Assembly: GCA_965603205.1 (NCBI GenBank)
Contig: CBFDCC010000002.1
Span: 186,001-250,000 of the forward strand
Origin: Temperatibacter sp965603205
GTDB taxonomy: Bacteria > Pseudomonadota > Alphaproteobacteria > Sphingomonadales > Kordiimonadaceae
DNA: 64,000 bases
Direction: 5' to 3'
The position numbers and the translations under genes are program-made. The notes beneath the pieces were generated by a model. The model was not told where the DNA came from. It did not search any database and was given only the letters and a program-made list of their open reading frames with translations. Shown here in pieces: positions 34,905 through 44,600 of the stretch. Every line of letters starts with the position of its first letter. Position 1 is the first letter of the stretch.

Positions 34905-37079
34905 ATGAAGTATTTCCTATTTTTTGTAACAATAATCCTAACAAGCTGTGCAGAACAAGCACCACAAACTGACCTAGCGCGTTGGCAAGCACAAGCGACA
35001 GAAGTCACTATCACCCGTGACACATGGGGTATCCCTCATATTTACGGCAAAACAGATGCTAACGCTGTGTTTGGCATGATATACGCGCAAGCGGAAGATG
35101 ATTTTAATCGTGTTGAATTAAATTACCTTAATGCCATGGGGCGCTTGGCTGAGGCGGAGGGTGAGAGCGAGCTATACCGTGACCTGCGTATGAAGCTATA
35201 TATCGACCCTGCTGATATGAAGCAAAAATATAACCAAAGCCCTGCTTACCTGCAAAACCTGATGAAGGCTTGGGCGGATGGTCTGAACTATTACCTTCAT
35301 ACTCATCCTGACGTTACCCCAAAAGTGATCAAAGCATTTGAGCCTTGGATGGCACTGACCTTTACTGAGGGCAGTATTGGCGGTGACATTGAGAGTATCA
35401 ACATGAAGCGCTTAGAGAGCTTTTATGGCACTGGTAAAACCGACCTTGCTGTTGCTGAATTTACCCAAGACCCCAACGCAGAACCACAAGGGTCTAATGG
35501 TATTGCTATCGCGCCTGAAAACACCAAGAACGGCAAAGCCCTACTCCTGATCAATCCACATACCTCATTTTATTTCCGCGCTGAAGTTCATATGCGTAGC
35601 GATGAGGGATTGAACGCGTACGGCGCTGTCACATGGGGCCAATTTTTTATCTATCAGGGCTTCAACGAAAAGACGGGCTGGATGCATACATCTAGTGGTG
35701 CTGATTTCATTGACGAGTATCTAGAGACGGTGGAAAAACGTGAAGATGGCCATTATTACAAACATGGTGATACATGGAAAAAACTACGCGAAAAGCAGAT
35801 TACCCTGCCCTATAAAACTGAAATGGGACAAAATTCAAAAACTGTCACCGTTTATTACAGTCACCACGGCCCTATTGTGCGCGCCCTTGATGGCAAATGG
35901 GTAAGCGTTGCCTTGATGCAAAATCCTATCGACGCGCTCAAGCAGTCATATGGCCGCACTAAAACTAGAAATTATGCTGATTACCAAGCCAATATGCAGC
36001 TACATACCAATTCGTCTAACAACACGCTGTTTGCCGACGCAGAAGGTAACATCGCCTATTTTCATAGTAATTTTATCCCGCGCCGTGACCCGTCGTTTAA
36101 CTGGAAGAAACCCGTGGATGGCAGTAACCCCGCTACAGATTGGAAGGGGCTACATTCACTAGATGAGACCGTTGGCGGCCACAATCCAAAAAGTGGTTAT
36201 CTGAACAACACCAACAACTGGCCTTGGTTGATGGCGGGGCCAACACACAGCCCAAAGCCAGCGGATTATCCAGCCTATATGGAGAATTATCCTGAGAATT
36301 ATCGCGGCATCCACGCTATTGAGGTCTTAGACGGTAAAAAGGGTTTTACCATTGATAGTCTGGTGGCGGCGGCTTATGACAATCACCTCACAGCATTCGA
36401 TGTGCTACTGCCTGTTTTATACAAGGCTTATGACGCTGCGCCTGTTGCTGACCTTGCTGATCAAATTACCCACCTCAAAGCATGGGACCATCGCTCAAGC
36501 GTTAATTCCACCGCCACATCACTGGCTGTATTTTGGGGGCAAGAGCTACGCCGCAAAGCAGCAGATAACAAGGAAGCTCGGGCGGATGCTACTGCTCGCG
36601 GTCTTAGCTTTAGTGAGTATGTGGCCGAGTATACAGCCCGTATTGGTGTGGAAACTCTAGCTGAAGCCAAGGCAAAATTAATCGCTGATTTTGGCAGCGC
36701 GCTAACGCCTTGGGGAGAGATCAACAGGTTTCAGCGTCTAACAGGTGACATCGTTCAACCTTTTGATGATGCAGCCCCTAGCATACCCGTTGGGTTTACG
36801 TCTGCACGCTGGGGATCCCTAGCGGCATACGGCCAACGCACATTCAATGGCACTAAGCGGATTTACGGTACGCGCGGCAACAGCTTTGTCGCGGTTGTTG
36901 AGTTTGGTGACAAAGTAAAAGCCAAAGCCATCACAGCAGGTGGTCAAAGCGGTGATCCTGCAAACCCGCACTTCAACGATCAAGCCCCGCTATATTCAGC
37001 AGGTAAATTACGCGATGTCTATTTCTACGAGGATGATATCAAAGCAAATACCGAGCGTAAGTATAATCCAGGGAAATAA
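34905..37079 (+). CDS. Penicillin acylase family (Ntn-hydrolase) lipoprotein
   Basis: A 724-residue Ntn-hydrolase related to penicillin and acyl-homoserine-lactone acylases. The start at 34905 gives a lipobox (LTSC at about residue 11-14); an ATG at 34854 adds 17 residues and would spoil the signal. The precursor should self-cleave before Ser197 in PQGSNGIAI, which becomes the catalytic N-terminal nucleophile of the beta chain. Downstream blocks such as NTNNWPWLMAGPTHS fit the family. The substrate, an N-acyl amide, is unknown: beta-lactam, acyl-homoserine lactone or N-acyl amino acid are all possible. Confidence 0.88.
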   Translation: MKYFLFFVTIILTSCAEQAPQTDLARWQAQATEVTITRDTWGIPHIYGKTDANAVFGMIYAQAEDDFNRVELNYLNAMGRLAEAEGESELYRDLRMKLYIDPADMKQKYNQSPAYLQNLMKAWADGLNYYLHTHPDVTPKVIKAFEPWMALTFTEGSIGGDIESINMKRLESFYGTGKTDLAVAEFTQDPNAEPQGSNGIAIAPENTKNGKALLLINPHTSFYFRAEVHMRSDEGLNAYGAVTWGQFFIYQGFNEKTGWMHTSSGADFIDEYLETVEKREDGHYYKHGDTWKKLREKQITLPYKTEMGQNSKTVTVYYSHHGPIVRALDGKWVSVALMQNPIDALKQSYGRTKTRNYADYQANMQLHTNSSNNTLFADAEGNIAYFHSNFIPRRDPSFNWKKPVDGSNPATDWKGLHSLDETVGGHNPKSGYLNNTNNWPWLMAGPTHSPKPADYPAYMENYPENYRGIHAIEVLDGKKGFTIDSLVAAAYDNHLTAFDVLLPVLYKAYDAAPVADLADQITHLKAWDHRSSVNSTATSLAVFWGQELRRKAADNKEARADATARGLSFSEYVAEYTARIGVETLAEAKAKLIADFGSALTPWGEINRFQRLTGDIVQPFDDAAPSIPVGFTSARWGSLAAYGQRTFNGTKRIYGTRGNSFVAVVEFGDKVKAKAITAGGQSGDPANPHFNDQAPLYSAGKLRDVYFYEDDIKANTERKYNPGK

Positions 37080-37116
37080 AAAAAATCATAAGGCCAGCAG
37101 AGATGTTGGCCTTATG
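37077..37116 (-). terminator. Rho-independent terminator of the flagellin gene
   Basis: Perfect 10-bp arms CATAAGGCCA and TGGCCTTATG with a 10-base loop; on the minus strand they are followed by A-then-T8. It sits directly after the flagellin stop and is shared with the 3' end of the acylase gene. Confidence 0.9.
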
Positions 37117-37117
37117 T

Positions 37118-38269
37118 CTATCTAAACAAACTCATCACTGTTCCGGGTGCTTGGTTCGCCAGCGATAGCGCTTGCAGCCCGAGCTGTTGCTTGGTCTGAA
37201 GTGATTGTAAAACTGCGGCTTCTTTTGCCATATCAGCATCAACCAGATTACCGATACCCGCCTGCAGCCCATCGGACAAGGATGTGGTGAAAGTCTTTTG
37301 AACCTCAAGACGGTTCGATACAGCCCCTAAGCTAGACAAAGTTGAGCTCACTGTGTCAATCGCCGTTTCTATAGCGTCCACTGCTGCTGAGGCATCCCCT
37401 CCACCACTAGTTGATGTTGCTGAGGTCGTGAATGTAGCACTAGCACCAGTGCCTTCAGTATAAAGCGCTCCGCTAGATAAATATAAGAAATTCCCACTAG
37501 ACGCTAATATACCAGGTGTCGCTCCTGAAAAATCAGTCATAAGGGCTACACCTATAGTATTAATATCGGCTATTTCCGTAAAGTCGCCGTCAGAAGGGTC
37601 ATATCGTCCGATATCGGCATACATGGTTGGATTAGTAGATTCTATGTAATTATTTAATGCATTAAGTGCATCTCCACTATCAAAAGGATTTCCTGATCCT
37701 GTTGCTACTACAGTATTATTAACAACGCTCCCCTCTCCGCTAACATCGGTAGTATCCAAACTAAGAGATGAGGTTGTTAATTGAGTAAAGGATTTTGTGA
37801 TTGTGTTAGCCGCTTCACCTGACGCACTGGTTATAGTATTAACGCTATCACCCTTTAAAAGGTTACGCCCATTAAATTCCGCAGTATCAACAACACTGGA
37901 GATTTGATTTAATAATTGCAGATAATCTGCATTAAGAGAGTTGCGACTGTCATCGTCTATACTATCATCTTTAGCGGCAACCGCTTTTTCCTTCATCTCA
38001 TTAAGGAGGTCAGAGACAGCCTCGCCTGCGGCAATAGCGACGTCAAGCTCAGATGTAGAACGATCAATGGATCCATTAACAGCGTTAAAGCCTGATATAT
38101 CGGCCCTCATTTTTTGTGCCATGGAAAAAACAGCTGAATTATCTTTAGCAGAAGAAACCTTCATGCCCGTATTAATACGCTGTTGACTGGTAGTGAGACC
38201 ACTACTTGTCTTATTCAAATTTTGCAGGGCGGAAAACGCCCCCGCATTTGTATTCACACTAAAAGCCAT
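37118..38269 (-). CDS. Flagellin
   Basis: The filament subunit, exported by the flagellar type III apparatus. The 383-residue protein has the conserved N-terminal D0/D1 region from MAFSVNTNAGAFSALQNLN, with the usual glutamine/arginine-rich helix, and a C-terminal helix ending LSLANQAPGTVMSLFR. The centre (about residues 130-300) is Ser/Thr/Gly/Asp-rich and variable, as expected for the surface-exposed part. The start at 38269 is preferred over 38281 because it gives the canonical N-terminus; GGGGG between the two ATGs can act as the ribosome-binding site. No other flagellar gene is adjacent. Confidence 0.93.
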   Translation of the reverse strand: MAFSVNTNAGAFSALQNLNKTSSGLTTSQQRINTGMKVSSAKDNSAVFSMAQKMRADISGFNAVNGSIDRSTSELDVAIAAGEAVSDLLNEMKEKAVAAKDDSIDDDSRNSLNADYLQLLNQISSVVDTAEFNGRNLLKGDSVNTITSASGEAANTITKSFTQLTTSSLSLDTTDVSGEGSVVNNTVVATGSGNPFDSGDALNALNNYIESTNPTMYADIGRYDPSDGDFTEIADINTIGVALMTDFSGATPGILASSGNFLYLSSGALYTEGTGASATFTTSATSTSGGGDASAAVDAIETAIDTVSSTLSSLGAVSNRLEVQKTFTTSLSDGLQAGIGNLVDADMAKEAAVLQSLQTKQQLGLQALSLANQAPGTVMSLFR

Positions 38270-38465
38270 TTCGGCCCCCATTTATATTCTATAACTTTAA
38301 ATGAGCATTTTGCTCACACGCCTTTTCTAGGCATCATTTATATTATTTCACTTTGATTGAGTGGGAAAGAGTAAAAATGAGTGTTTGAAAGCTGTTTGAG
38401 GACTATTTGGCATTTTTAACAATAAACTTGGCTTAGATACAGCAATATTTACCTAGATAAGATTC

Positions 38466-38513
38466 CATGTTTGCATTATTTGCATTGATTCAGAGGGTCA
38501 TGTTTGCATTATT
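38466..38513. repeat. 15-bp direct repeat at the 3' end of the transposase-like gene
   Basis: CATGTTTGCATTATT is at 38466-38480 and again at 38499-38513, the second copy overlapping the stop codon of the rayT-like gene. The sequence TTTGCATTATTTGCATT (38470-38486) inside it recalls the palindrome near cheY at 8634-8652. The repeats might be recognition sites or fragments of a REP-like element. Confidence 0.5.
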
Positions 38514-39352
38514 GCGTTGTTTAGTTTTTCAACAAGCCGATTCGTGCGACCATCCTGTCTAAGGCTACCATTCATACGCTCCATACTACGACTAACGCTC
38601 GATACATCACGATTTAATATACGTGCGGCATCACTAAGATTCATCCCGCAACTGTCAATAATAGCTTGGATAAATATTGTGCGTTTATGTACCGTAGCGC
38701 GCACCCTTGACGGCCCTGTCAGCTCATCGGAAGATGTATCAAGAAGTCCAGATGCCATAACTAACAACTGTCTATCCGGCAAATCGTTTCGCTGCTTTTT
38801 GATATTTATATTGCCAAGATGAGCAACTTTATCCCGAAAAGCGGGCGAACCTATCACTTGACGTTTTTCATCAGCCTGCGGCCAAGGTATATCTGAGCAA
38901 ATATCACTGCCTTTAGCAATATATTGATGATAAGAGGTCCACGGCCAATCAAGATATTCACGTGCCATGCCTTTTTTTACGGCTAAGCTATGAACCGCGC
39001 TCATTGCGTCCAGCAATTGGGTTTCAGGTTCAAAAAGTAGTGCGCCATACCGCCCCCTAAAGACATAACCCTGCATGCTATATTTTTTATTTACATAACG
39101 CGAATATTGTAACGACACGGCTTGCATTAATTTAGAGATATTATGACGGCCGACTTGTATGATCAAATGAAACTGGTCTTCTAATAGGCAATAAGCATGT
39201 AACTGATGCCCAAGTTGGTTTACCTTATTCATCAGCAAGTCTAGAAATTTTGTATAATCTGCCTTCTCATAAAATATAAGGCCGCGCGCGTTGGCAAATT
39301 GGGTCACATAATAAAATGCCCCATCAAAATATATACGTGTCTTTCTAGCCAT
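38498..39352 (-). CDS. rayT: REP-associated tyrosine transposase-like protein (degenerate HUH motif)
   Basis: A 284-residue protein of the Y1/IS200-type domain group (REP-associated tyrosine transposases). The N-terminal domain has KTRIYFDGAFYYVTQF and the motif around CLLEDQFHLIIQV. In the family this is MPNHxHLL; here the first His of HUH is Gln60 (Gln60-Phe61-His62). Tyr83, in the SLQYSRYVNKK block, is the expected nucleophile and is kept. The C-terminal region (about 195-284) is DnaA-like, ending in a helix-turn-helix (LSDAARILNRDVSSVSRSM). Loss of a metal ligand suggests it is inactive as a transposase or domesticated. It stands alone upstream of flagellin on the same strand. Confidence 0.8.
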   Translation of the reverse strand: MARKTRIYFDGAFYYVTQFANARGLIFYEKADYTKFLDLLMNKVNQLGHQLHAYCLLEDQFHLIIQVGRHNISKLMQAVSLQYSRYVNKKYSMQGYVFRGRYGALLFEPETQLLDAMSAVHSLAVKKGMAREYLDWPWTSYHQYIAKGSDICSDIPWPQADEKRQVIGSPAFRDKVAHLGNINIKKQRNDLPDRQLLVMASGLLDTSSDELTGPSRVRATVHKRTIFIQAIIDSCGMNLSDAARILNRDVSSVSRSMERMNGSLRQDGRTNRLVEKLNNAIMQT

Positions 39353-39410
39353 TATTTATCCCATGACGAATATTAATAGTAATCAATCTTCATGCGGTAA
39401 ACTATACAAT

Positions 39411-40613
39411 TTATATGCCAAGTTTGGCTTTCACTTGACCAAAAGCATCAATGGCGTGATCAAGCTCTGCTTTTGTCAGCGCTGCTGACATTTGCGTGCG
39501 GATACGCGCCTTGCCCTTTGGCACTACGGGGAAGGAGAAGGCCACCACATAAACGCCGAGTTTGAGCATTTCATCAGCAAATTTAGCAGCCAGCGGCGCG
39601 TCATAAAGCATCACAGGCACAATCGCATGCTCGCCCTTGAGCATATCAAAGCCATGCACTTCCATGCCCTTGCGGAAATACGCGGTATTTTCCTGTAACT
39701 TCTCACGCAGATCATTATCTCGGCTGACAAGTTCAATCGCTTTAATCGCACCTGCAACCACAGGCGGGGCAACTGTATTTGAAAATAGATAAGGGCGAGA
39801 GCGTTGACGCAACAATTCGATGATCTCTTTTTTACCAGATGTATAACCACCAGATGCGCCGCCTAGTGCTTTGCCTAATGTGCCTGTTGTAATATCAATA
39901 CGGTCCATACAGCCACGAAATTCATGCGTGCCCCGACCATTTTCGCCAATAAAGCCTGTGGCGTGTGCATCATCAAAATGAACAATGGCACCGTATTTAT
40001 CCGCCAGATCGCAAACTTCATCGAGCTTAGCGATATAGCCATCCATTGAGAAAACGCCGTCTGTCGTAATCAGTTTAAAGCGCGCACCAGCAGCGTCAGC
40101 CGCAATAAGCTGGGCCTCAAGGTCTTTCATATCACTGTTTTTATACCGGTAACGTTTGGCCTTACACAAGCGTATCCCATCAATAATGGAGGCGTGATTT
40201 AACTCATCAGAAATAACCGCGTCTTCTGCGCCCAATATCGTCTCGAAGAGACCACCATTGGCGTCAAAGCAACTGGGGTACAAGATTGTATCCTCTGTAC
40301 CGAGAAAATCTGTCAGCTTATCCTCTAATTCTTTATGTAGGGTCTGTGTACCGCATATAAAGCGCACAGACGCCATACCATAGCCCCAGTCTTCTAGTCC
40401 CTGCTTAGCGGCTGCATTAACCTCTGGGTGCTGCGCTAGGCCAAGATAATTATTAGCGCAAAGATTTAAAACCTGGCTTGTCCCTTGGCTACCCGCCCTC
40501 ACGCCGACAGTGGCTGCTTGCGGCGTGGTGATCAGGCGCTCATTCTTATAGAGGCCCGCCTCGCGGATACCCGCTAACTCAGATGCTAGATGCTCTTGTA
40601 ACTTGCCATACAT
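39411..40613 (-). CDS. kbl: Glycine C-acetyltransferase (2-amino-3-ketobutyrate CoA ligase)
   Basis: A PLP enzyme that cleaves 2-amino-3-ketobutyrate with CoA to glycine and acetyl-CoA, the second step of threonine degradation. The 400 residues show the family blocks NLCANNYLGLAQHP near residue 49, FDDAHATGFIGENGRG, and TGTLGKALGGASGG with the PLP-binding Lys. The gene starts one base after the tdh stop, so the two are an operon with tdh first. Confidence 0.97.
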   Translation of the reverse strand: MYGKLQEHLASELAGIREAGLYKNERLITTPQAATVGVRAGSQGTSQVLNLCANNYLGLAQHPEVNAAAKQGLEDWGYGMASVRFICGTQTLHKELEDKLTDFLGTEDTILYPSCFDANGGLFETILGAEDAVISDELNHASIIDGIRLCKAKRYRYKNSDMKDLEAQLIAADAAGARFKLITTDGVFSMDGYIAKLDEVCDLADKYGAIVHFDDAHATGFIGENGRGTHEFRGCMDRIDITTGTLGKALGGASGGYTSGKKEIIELLRQRSRPYLFSNTVAPPVVAGAIKAIELVSRDNDLREKLQENTAYFRKGMEVHGFDMLKGEHAIVPVMLYDAPLAAKFADEMLKLGVYVVAFSFPVVPKGKARIRTQMSAALTKAELDHAIDAFGQVKAKLGI

Positions 40614-40614
40614 A

Positions 40615-41643
40615 TTATAGTTCCCAATTCAAAATCACTTTAGAAGCCGACCCATCATTCATCGCGTCAAAACCCGTTTGAAAATCAGTGTAATCAAGGC
40701 GGTGTGTAATCACCTTAGATATATCAAGGCCGTTATCAATCATCACCGACATCTTATACCATGTCTCATACATCTCTCGGCCGTAAATGCCTTTGAGTGT
40801 CAGCATGTTAAAGATCACTTTATTCCAATCGATGCTCGTATCAGATGATGGAATGCCAAGGATTGATACCTTGCCGCCATGACACATATTATTGATCAAG
40901 CTATTAAAGGCTGTTGGATTACCTGACATCTCAAGCCCCACATCAAAGCCCTCGCTCATGCCTAGCTCTTTCGCCACATCCTCAATTGTCTCATTTGCTA
41001 CATTTATAGCGCGTGTTGCCCCCATCTCAAGCGCAAGGTCAAGACGGTTATCAATCACATCAGTGATGACAACGTGGCGCGCACCAGCATGTCTACAAAC
41101 CGCGGCCGCCATAGCACCAATAGGGCCAGCGCCAGTGATGAGCACATCTTCACCTAATAAATCCCACTGCAGCGCCGTATGCGTCGCGTTGCCAAAAGGG
41201 TCAAAAAGCGCTGCTATATCTAAATCAATACCTTCGCGGTGTTCCCAGACATTAGACATGGGCAGCGATACATACTCGGCAAAGGCACCAGGGCGGTTAA
41301 CACCAACACCAGATGTATGGGCGCATAAATGACGTCGCCCCGCCATACAGTTGCGACATCGCCCGCAAACAACATGCCCTTCACCTGACACTATCTGACC
41401 CTTGCGAAAGTCAATAACGTTATCGCCAACTTCTACGATCTCACCCACAAATTCATGACCAACAACCATTGGCACTGGAATAGTCTTTTGCGCCCATTCA
41501 TCCCAGTTATAGATATGCATATCTGTACCGCAAATCGCAGTGCGCTTTACCTTGATGAGCACATCATTAATACCAACGTCTGGCATGGGTACATCTTCTA
41601 ACCACAGCCCTATTTTTGCTTCTTTTTTTACTAGTGCCTTCAT
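40615..41643 (-). CDS. tdh: L-threonine 3-dehydrogenase
   Basis: Oxidises L-threonine to 2-amino-3-ketobutyrate with NAD+. It is a zinc-dependent medium-chain dehydrogenase (343 residues): the active-site zinc ligands are in AICGTDMHIYNWDEW and VGHEFVGEI, and the structural zinc is bound by CGRCRNCMAGRRHLC. The ATG at 41643 is chosen over an in-frame GTG at 41655 because the GTGGGAA upstream of it can serve as a ribosome-binding site. It is followed by kbl, together converting threonine to glycine and acetyl-CoA. Confidence 0.97.
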   Translation of the reverse strand: MKALVKKEAKIGLWLEDVPMPDVGINDVLIKVKRTAICGTDMHIYNWDEWAQKTIPVPMVVGHEFVGEIVEVGDNVIDFRKGQIVSGEGHVVCGRCRNCMAGRRHLCAHTSGVGVNRPGAFAEYVSLPMSNVWEHREGIDLDIAALFDPFGNATHTALQWDLLGEDVLITGAGPIGAMAAAVCRHAGARHVVITDVIDNRLDLALEMGATRAINVANETIEDVAKELGMSEGFDVGLEMSGNPTAFNSLINNMCHGGKVSILGIPSSDTSIDWNKVIFNMLTLKGIYGREMYETWYKMSVMIDNGLDISKVITHRLDYTDFQTGFDAMNDGSASKVILNWEL

Positions 41644-41804
41644 GGTTTTTCCCACTTATTAACTGTTTCACCCGTAACTATCATAAAGATAAACATTATT
41701 CAAAGCGCTAACTTGCCAACATCACAGATAATATCTGTTCATAGAGCCTTTTTAGCTATAGAAGAACTTAAGAATATCTATAGTTCATACCTAGGACACT
41801 ATCT

Positions 41805-43661
41805 ATGCGCCACGGCGGCTTTGAAACAAAGACAAAAAAATTCTCCGATGTCAATCAATGGCAAACGATTAAAACCCTCTTGCCTTATTTGTGGGTTGAT
41901 GGCCGCTTAGACCTGAAATCTCGCGTTATCTTAGCACTAAGTTGCATGGTGGTTGCTAAATTAATTGGTGTCTACACGCCCTTTTTATTAAAAGATGCTA
42001 TTGATATCCTATCGCCGGCGACTACCACCCAAGTTATGGTGGTTGCCGCGCCTATCGGCCTTATACTTGGATATGGTTTAGCGCGTGTTCTCACATTGTT
42101 TTTTGGTGAATTGCGCGACGCCGTTTTTGTCAAAGTAGGCCAGCATTGTTTGCGCAGTGTGGCCTTGTTTAGTTTTCGCCATTTACATGGGTTATCACTA
42201 CGTTACCATCTTGAGCGCAAAACAGGTGGCCTTAGCCGTGTTATTGAGCGCGGCACGCGTGGCATCGATTTTCTCATGCGTTTTATGCTATTTAATATAT
42301 TACCAACATTATTAGAAATTGCCCTGATCACTGGCATGTTTTGGGTAACCTTTGGCGTAGAATATGCCGCAATCACATCTGCATGCCTCATCAGCTATAT
42401 AGCCTTTACTTTTATCACGACGGAGTGGCGTCTTAAATTCAGGCGTGAAATGAACGAGCAGGATAACAAAGCCAATACAAGTGCCATTGATAGTTTCTTG
42501 AATTTTGAGACTGTGAAATATTTCACCAACGAAGCTCATGAAGCATCACGCTATGACACATCGCTAAAGTCATACGAATTAGCTGCTGTACGCAGTCAAA
42601 CATCGCTGACTTTCCTTAATGTTGGGCAAGGTTTCATCATTTCTATTGGCCTTATTGTTGCTCTGTGGATGGCCAGTGAAAGCGTTGCAGCTGGTGAAAT
42701 GACAATCGGTGAATTTGTACTTGTAAATTCATTGCTCATTCAGATTTATATGCCTCTTAGTTTCTTGGGTATGGTTTATCGCTCCATCAAACAGTCACTC
42801 ACTGATATGGAAAATATGTTTGATATTTTAAGCGTGGGCTCAGAGGTAGAAGACGCTGCTGGGGCAAAGCCACTGGCGATTAAGGGCGGTACTGTAGAGG
42901 TTAGAAATGTTTCCTTCCATTACGCAAATAACCGCCAGATACTAGATGATATTTCCTTTACTGTCGCTGAAGGCACCACAACGGCAATTGTCGGACCCAG
43001 TGGCGCTGGTAAATCTACTATATCTCGCCTGATGTTCCGTTTTTATGATGTGACAAAAGGCAGTATTAATATCGACGGCCAAGACATACGTCAGGTGACA
43101 CAACATAGCCTACGCAGTGAAATCGGCGTTGTACCGCAGGATACAGTTCTATTTAACGACACTATTCGCTATAATATAGCTTACGGTAAAACAAGTGCCA
43201 CAGAAGATGATATTATCGAGGCCGCAAAATTGTCAAAAATTCATGATTTCATCATAAGCTTGCCCGATGGCTATGACGCCCAAGTTGGCGAGCGAGGCCT
43301 AAAACTATCAGGTGGTGAAAAACAACGTGTCGCCATTGCCCGAACCATATTAAAAAACCCATCGATCTTATTGCTTGATGAGGCAACCTCTGCACTTGAT
43401 AGCCATACAGAACAAGGCATACAAGAAGCTTTAGAGCAAATATCCAAGGACCGCACAACAATCGTTATTGCCCACCGATTATCGACGATCATTCACGCGG
43501 ATGAGATTCTGGTGATGGACAAAGGCAAGATCATTGAGCGGGGCAAACATACATCTCTTCTTGATAACAAGGGTGCCTATTATGAGATGTGGCAACGCCA
43601 GCAAAAAGCCCGCGAAGCAAAAGAGACGCTAGAATCTATTGAAGAATTAGCCATAAGCTGA
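41805..43661 (+). CDS. Atm1-type ABC exporter (fused permease/ATPase)
   Basis: A 618-residue inner-membrane half-transporter with an N-terminal membrane domain (six helices, about residues 35-320) and a C-terminal ATPase with Walker A GPSGAGKST, signature LSGGEKQRVAIARTI and Walker B LLLDEATSALD. The sequence FNDTIRYNIAYGKTSATEDDI and the overall length match the Atm1/HMT1 group, which exports glutathione complexes, glutathione persulfide or heavy metals and is common in alphaproteobacteria. The monocistronic gene is divergent from tdh, and a terminator follows at 43701. Confidence 0.9.
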   Translation: MRHGGFETKTKKFSDVNQWQTIKTLLPYLWVDGRLDLKSRVILALSCMVVAKLIGVYTPFLLKDAIDILSPATTTQVMVVAAPIGLILGYGLARVLTLFFGELRDAVFVKVGQHCLRSVALFSFRHLHGLSLRYHLERKTGGLSRVIERGTRGIDFLMRFMLFNILPTLLEIALITGMFWVTFGVEYAAITSACLISYIAFTFITTEWRLKFRREMNEQDNKANTSAIDSFLNFETVKYFTNEAHEASRYDTSLKSYELAAVRSQTSLTFLNVGQGFIISIGLIVALWMASESVAAGEMTIGEFVLVNSLLIQIYMPLSFLGMVYRSIKQSLTDMENMFDILSVGSEVEDAAGAKPLAIKGGTVEVRNVSFHYANNRQILDDISFTVAEGTTTAIVGPSGAGKSTISRLMFRFYDVTKGSINIDGQDIRQVTQHSLRSEIGVVPQDTVLFNDTIRYNIAYGKTSATEDDIIEAAKLSKIHDFIISLPDGYDAQVGERGLKLSGGEKQRVAIARTILKNPSILLLDEATSALDSHTEQGIQEALEQISKDRTTIVIAHRLSTIIHADEILVMDKGKIIERGKHTSLLDNKGAYYEMWQRQQKAREAKETLESIEELAIS

Positions 43662-43700
43662 TCTTACGATATATAGGACTGCGCCCAAGGCATAAAAAAA

Positions 43701-43723
43701 GCCCACATACAATGTGAGCTTTT
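43701..43723. terminator. Bidirectional terminator after the ABC exporter
   Basis: Arms GCCCACAT and ATGTGAGC (one mismatch) close a 3-base loop, followed by TTTT on the plus strand and by TTTTTTT on the minus strand. It ends both the ABC gene and the convergent TerB-like gene. Confidence 0.8.
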
Positions 43724-43743
43724 CAATGATTTAGTCGGAAAAT

Positions 43744-44109
43744 TTACAGCAGAACAAGATCAGCTGGTGTCAAATCCAATACGCCCACAACAGCGTTAAA
43801 CATTTTCACCTCACCTGGGTGAGCATGGTCATCAGCCAGAATAACATCCCTTAGTGTGCGAGCGATCATTTTCTTATCAGCTAAATTCAATTTTTTAACG
43901 ATTGATTTTAGATATTTAGCAATTTCACGATCTTCAATATATTCTGATTTTGCAGCAACACGCACGTCAGCAGATGTCACAGTCACGCCGAGCGTATCTT
44001 GCATAATTTTTTGAACTTCTTCGACTTCAATTTCCATAACGTTGGTATCAGCTGACGTCATAACAGCAAGCGTCTTCAACAACGCTTCTTCAGATATAGA
44101 TAAACTCAT
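43744..44109 (-). CDS. TerB-family (tellurite-resistance-like) helical protein
   Basis: A 121-residue all-helical cytoplasmic protein. Features of the TerB fold are visible: an acidic segment (TSADTNVMEIEVEEVQKIM) near residue 18 and ARTLRDVILADDHAHPGEVKMFNAVV near residue 80. TerB domains bind metals in some members and many have no tellurite role. It has no neighbours of the ter cluster. Confidence 0.75.
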   Translation of the reverse strand: MSLSISEEALLKTLAVMTSADTNVMEIEVEEVQKIMQDTLGVTVTSADVRVAAKSEYIEDREIAKYLKSIVKKLNLADKKMIARTLRDVILADDHAHPGEVKMFNAVVGVLDLTPADLVLL

Positions 44110-44530
44110 AATTTCCTCCCAGAAATATTAACTATTGTCGCTTTTGTCTAACGACATAAATATATGTTTAACCGCAAACTACTGCCTCAAAGACATAGTT
44201 GCTAAATTCAATTTTCTATTTATTAACCCTTTGCAAGAAAGTGTCAATGATTTCACATGCAATAGTAATATTTTACTGCATAAATCACCACCATCAAGCT
44301 GGGGTAGGGTTGAAAGTAAATTCTTAGGTGATAAGAAAAACATGAGGCAATTAAGTATTATGCCCCCCGAATTCATTCCCGCGAGTGGGTGTCTATAGGA
44401 TAAACTGGGCTTTTAATCTGTAAATTAAACTATCACGTCTTACACCGTCTAAGTCAAAACTCTTATCGCTTTGAAATAGGTCTAAACCAGTTCACGCCAT
44501 TTGCGTGAGATGATGACTTGTAACATAGAA
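44110..44530. other. Gap with no recognised feature upstream of the TerB-like gene
   Basis: About 420 bp between the start of the TerB-like gene and the hairpin at 44531. Short open frames here are on both strands and have no family likeness or convincing ribosome-binding site. It should hold the promoter of the TerB-like gene, but I cannot identify it. Confidence 0.4.
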
Positions 44531-44559
44531 ATTGGCCGGCAGATTAACTGCCGGCCAAT
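44531..44559. terminator. Strong hairpin after the TonB-dependent receptor gene
   Basis: Perfect 12-bp arms ATTGGCCGGCAG and CTGCCGGCCAAT with a 5-base loop, 40 bp after the receptor stop. The plus-strand side is followed by AATATATTTTT, the minus-strand side by a weaker AATTTC, so termination of the receptor mRNA is plausible but not certain. Confidence 0.55.
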
Positions 44560-44600
44560 ATATTTTTCAGACTGGTTTAAGATCAGTTAGAAACTAGACC

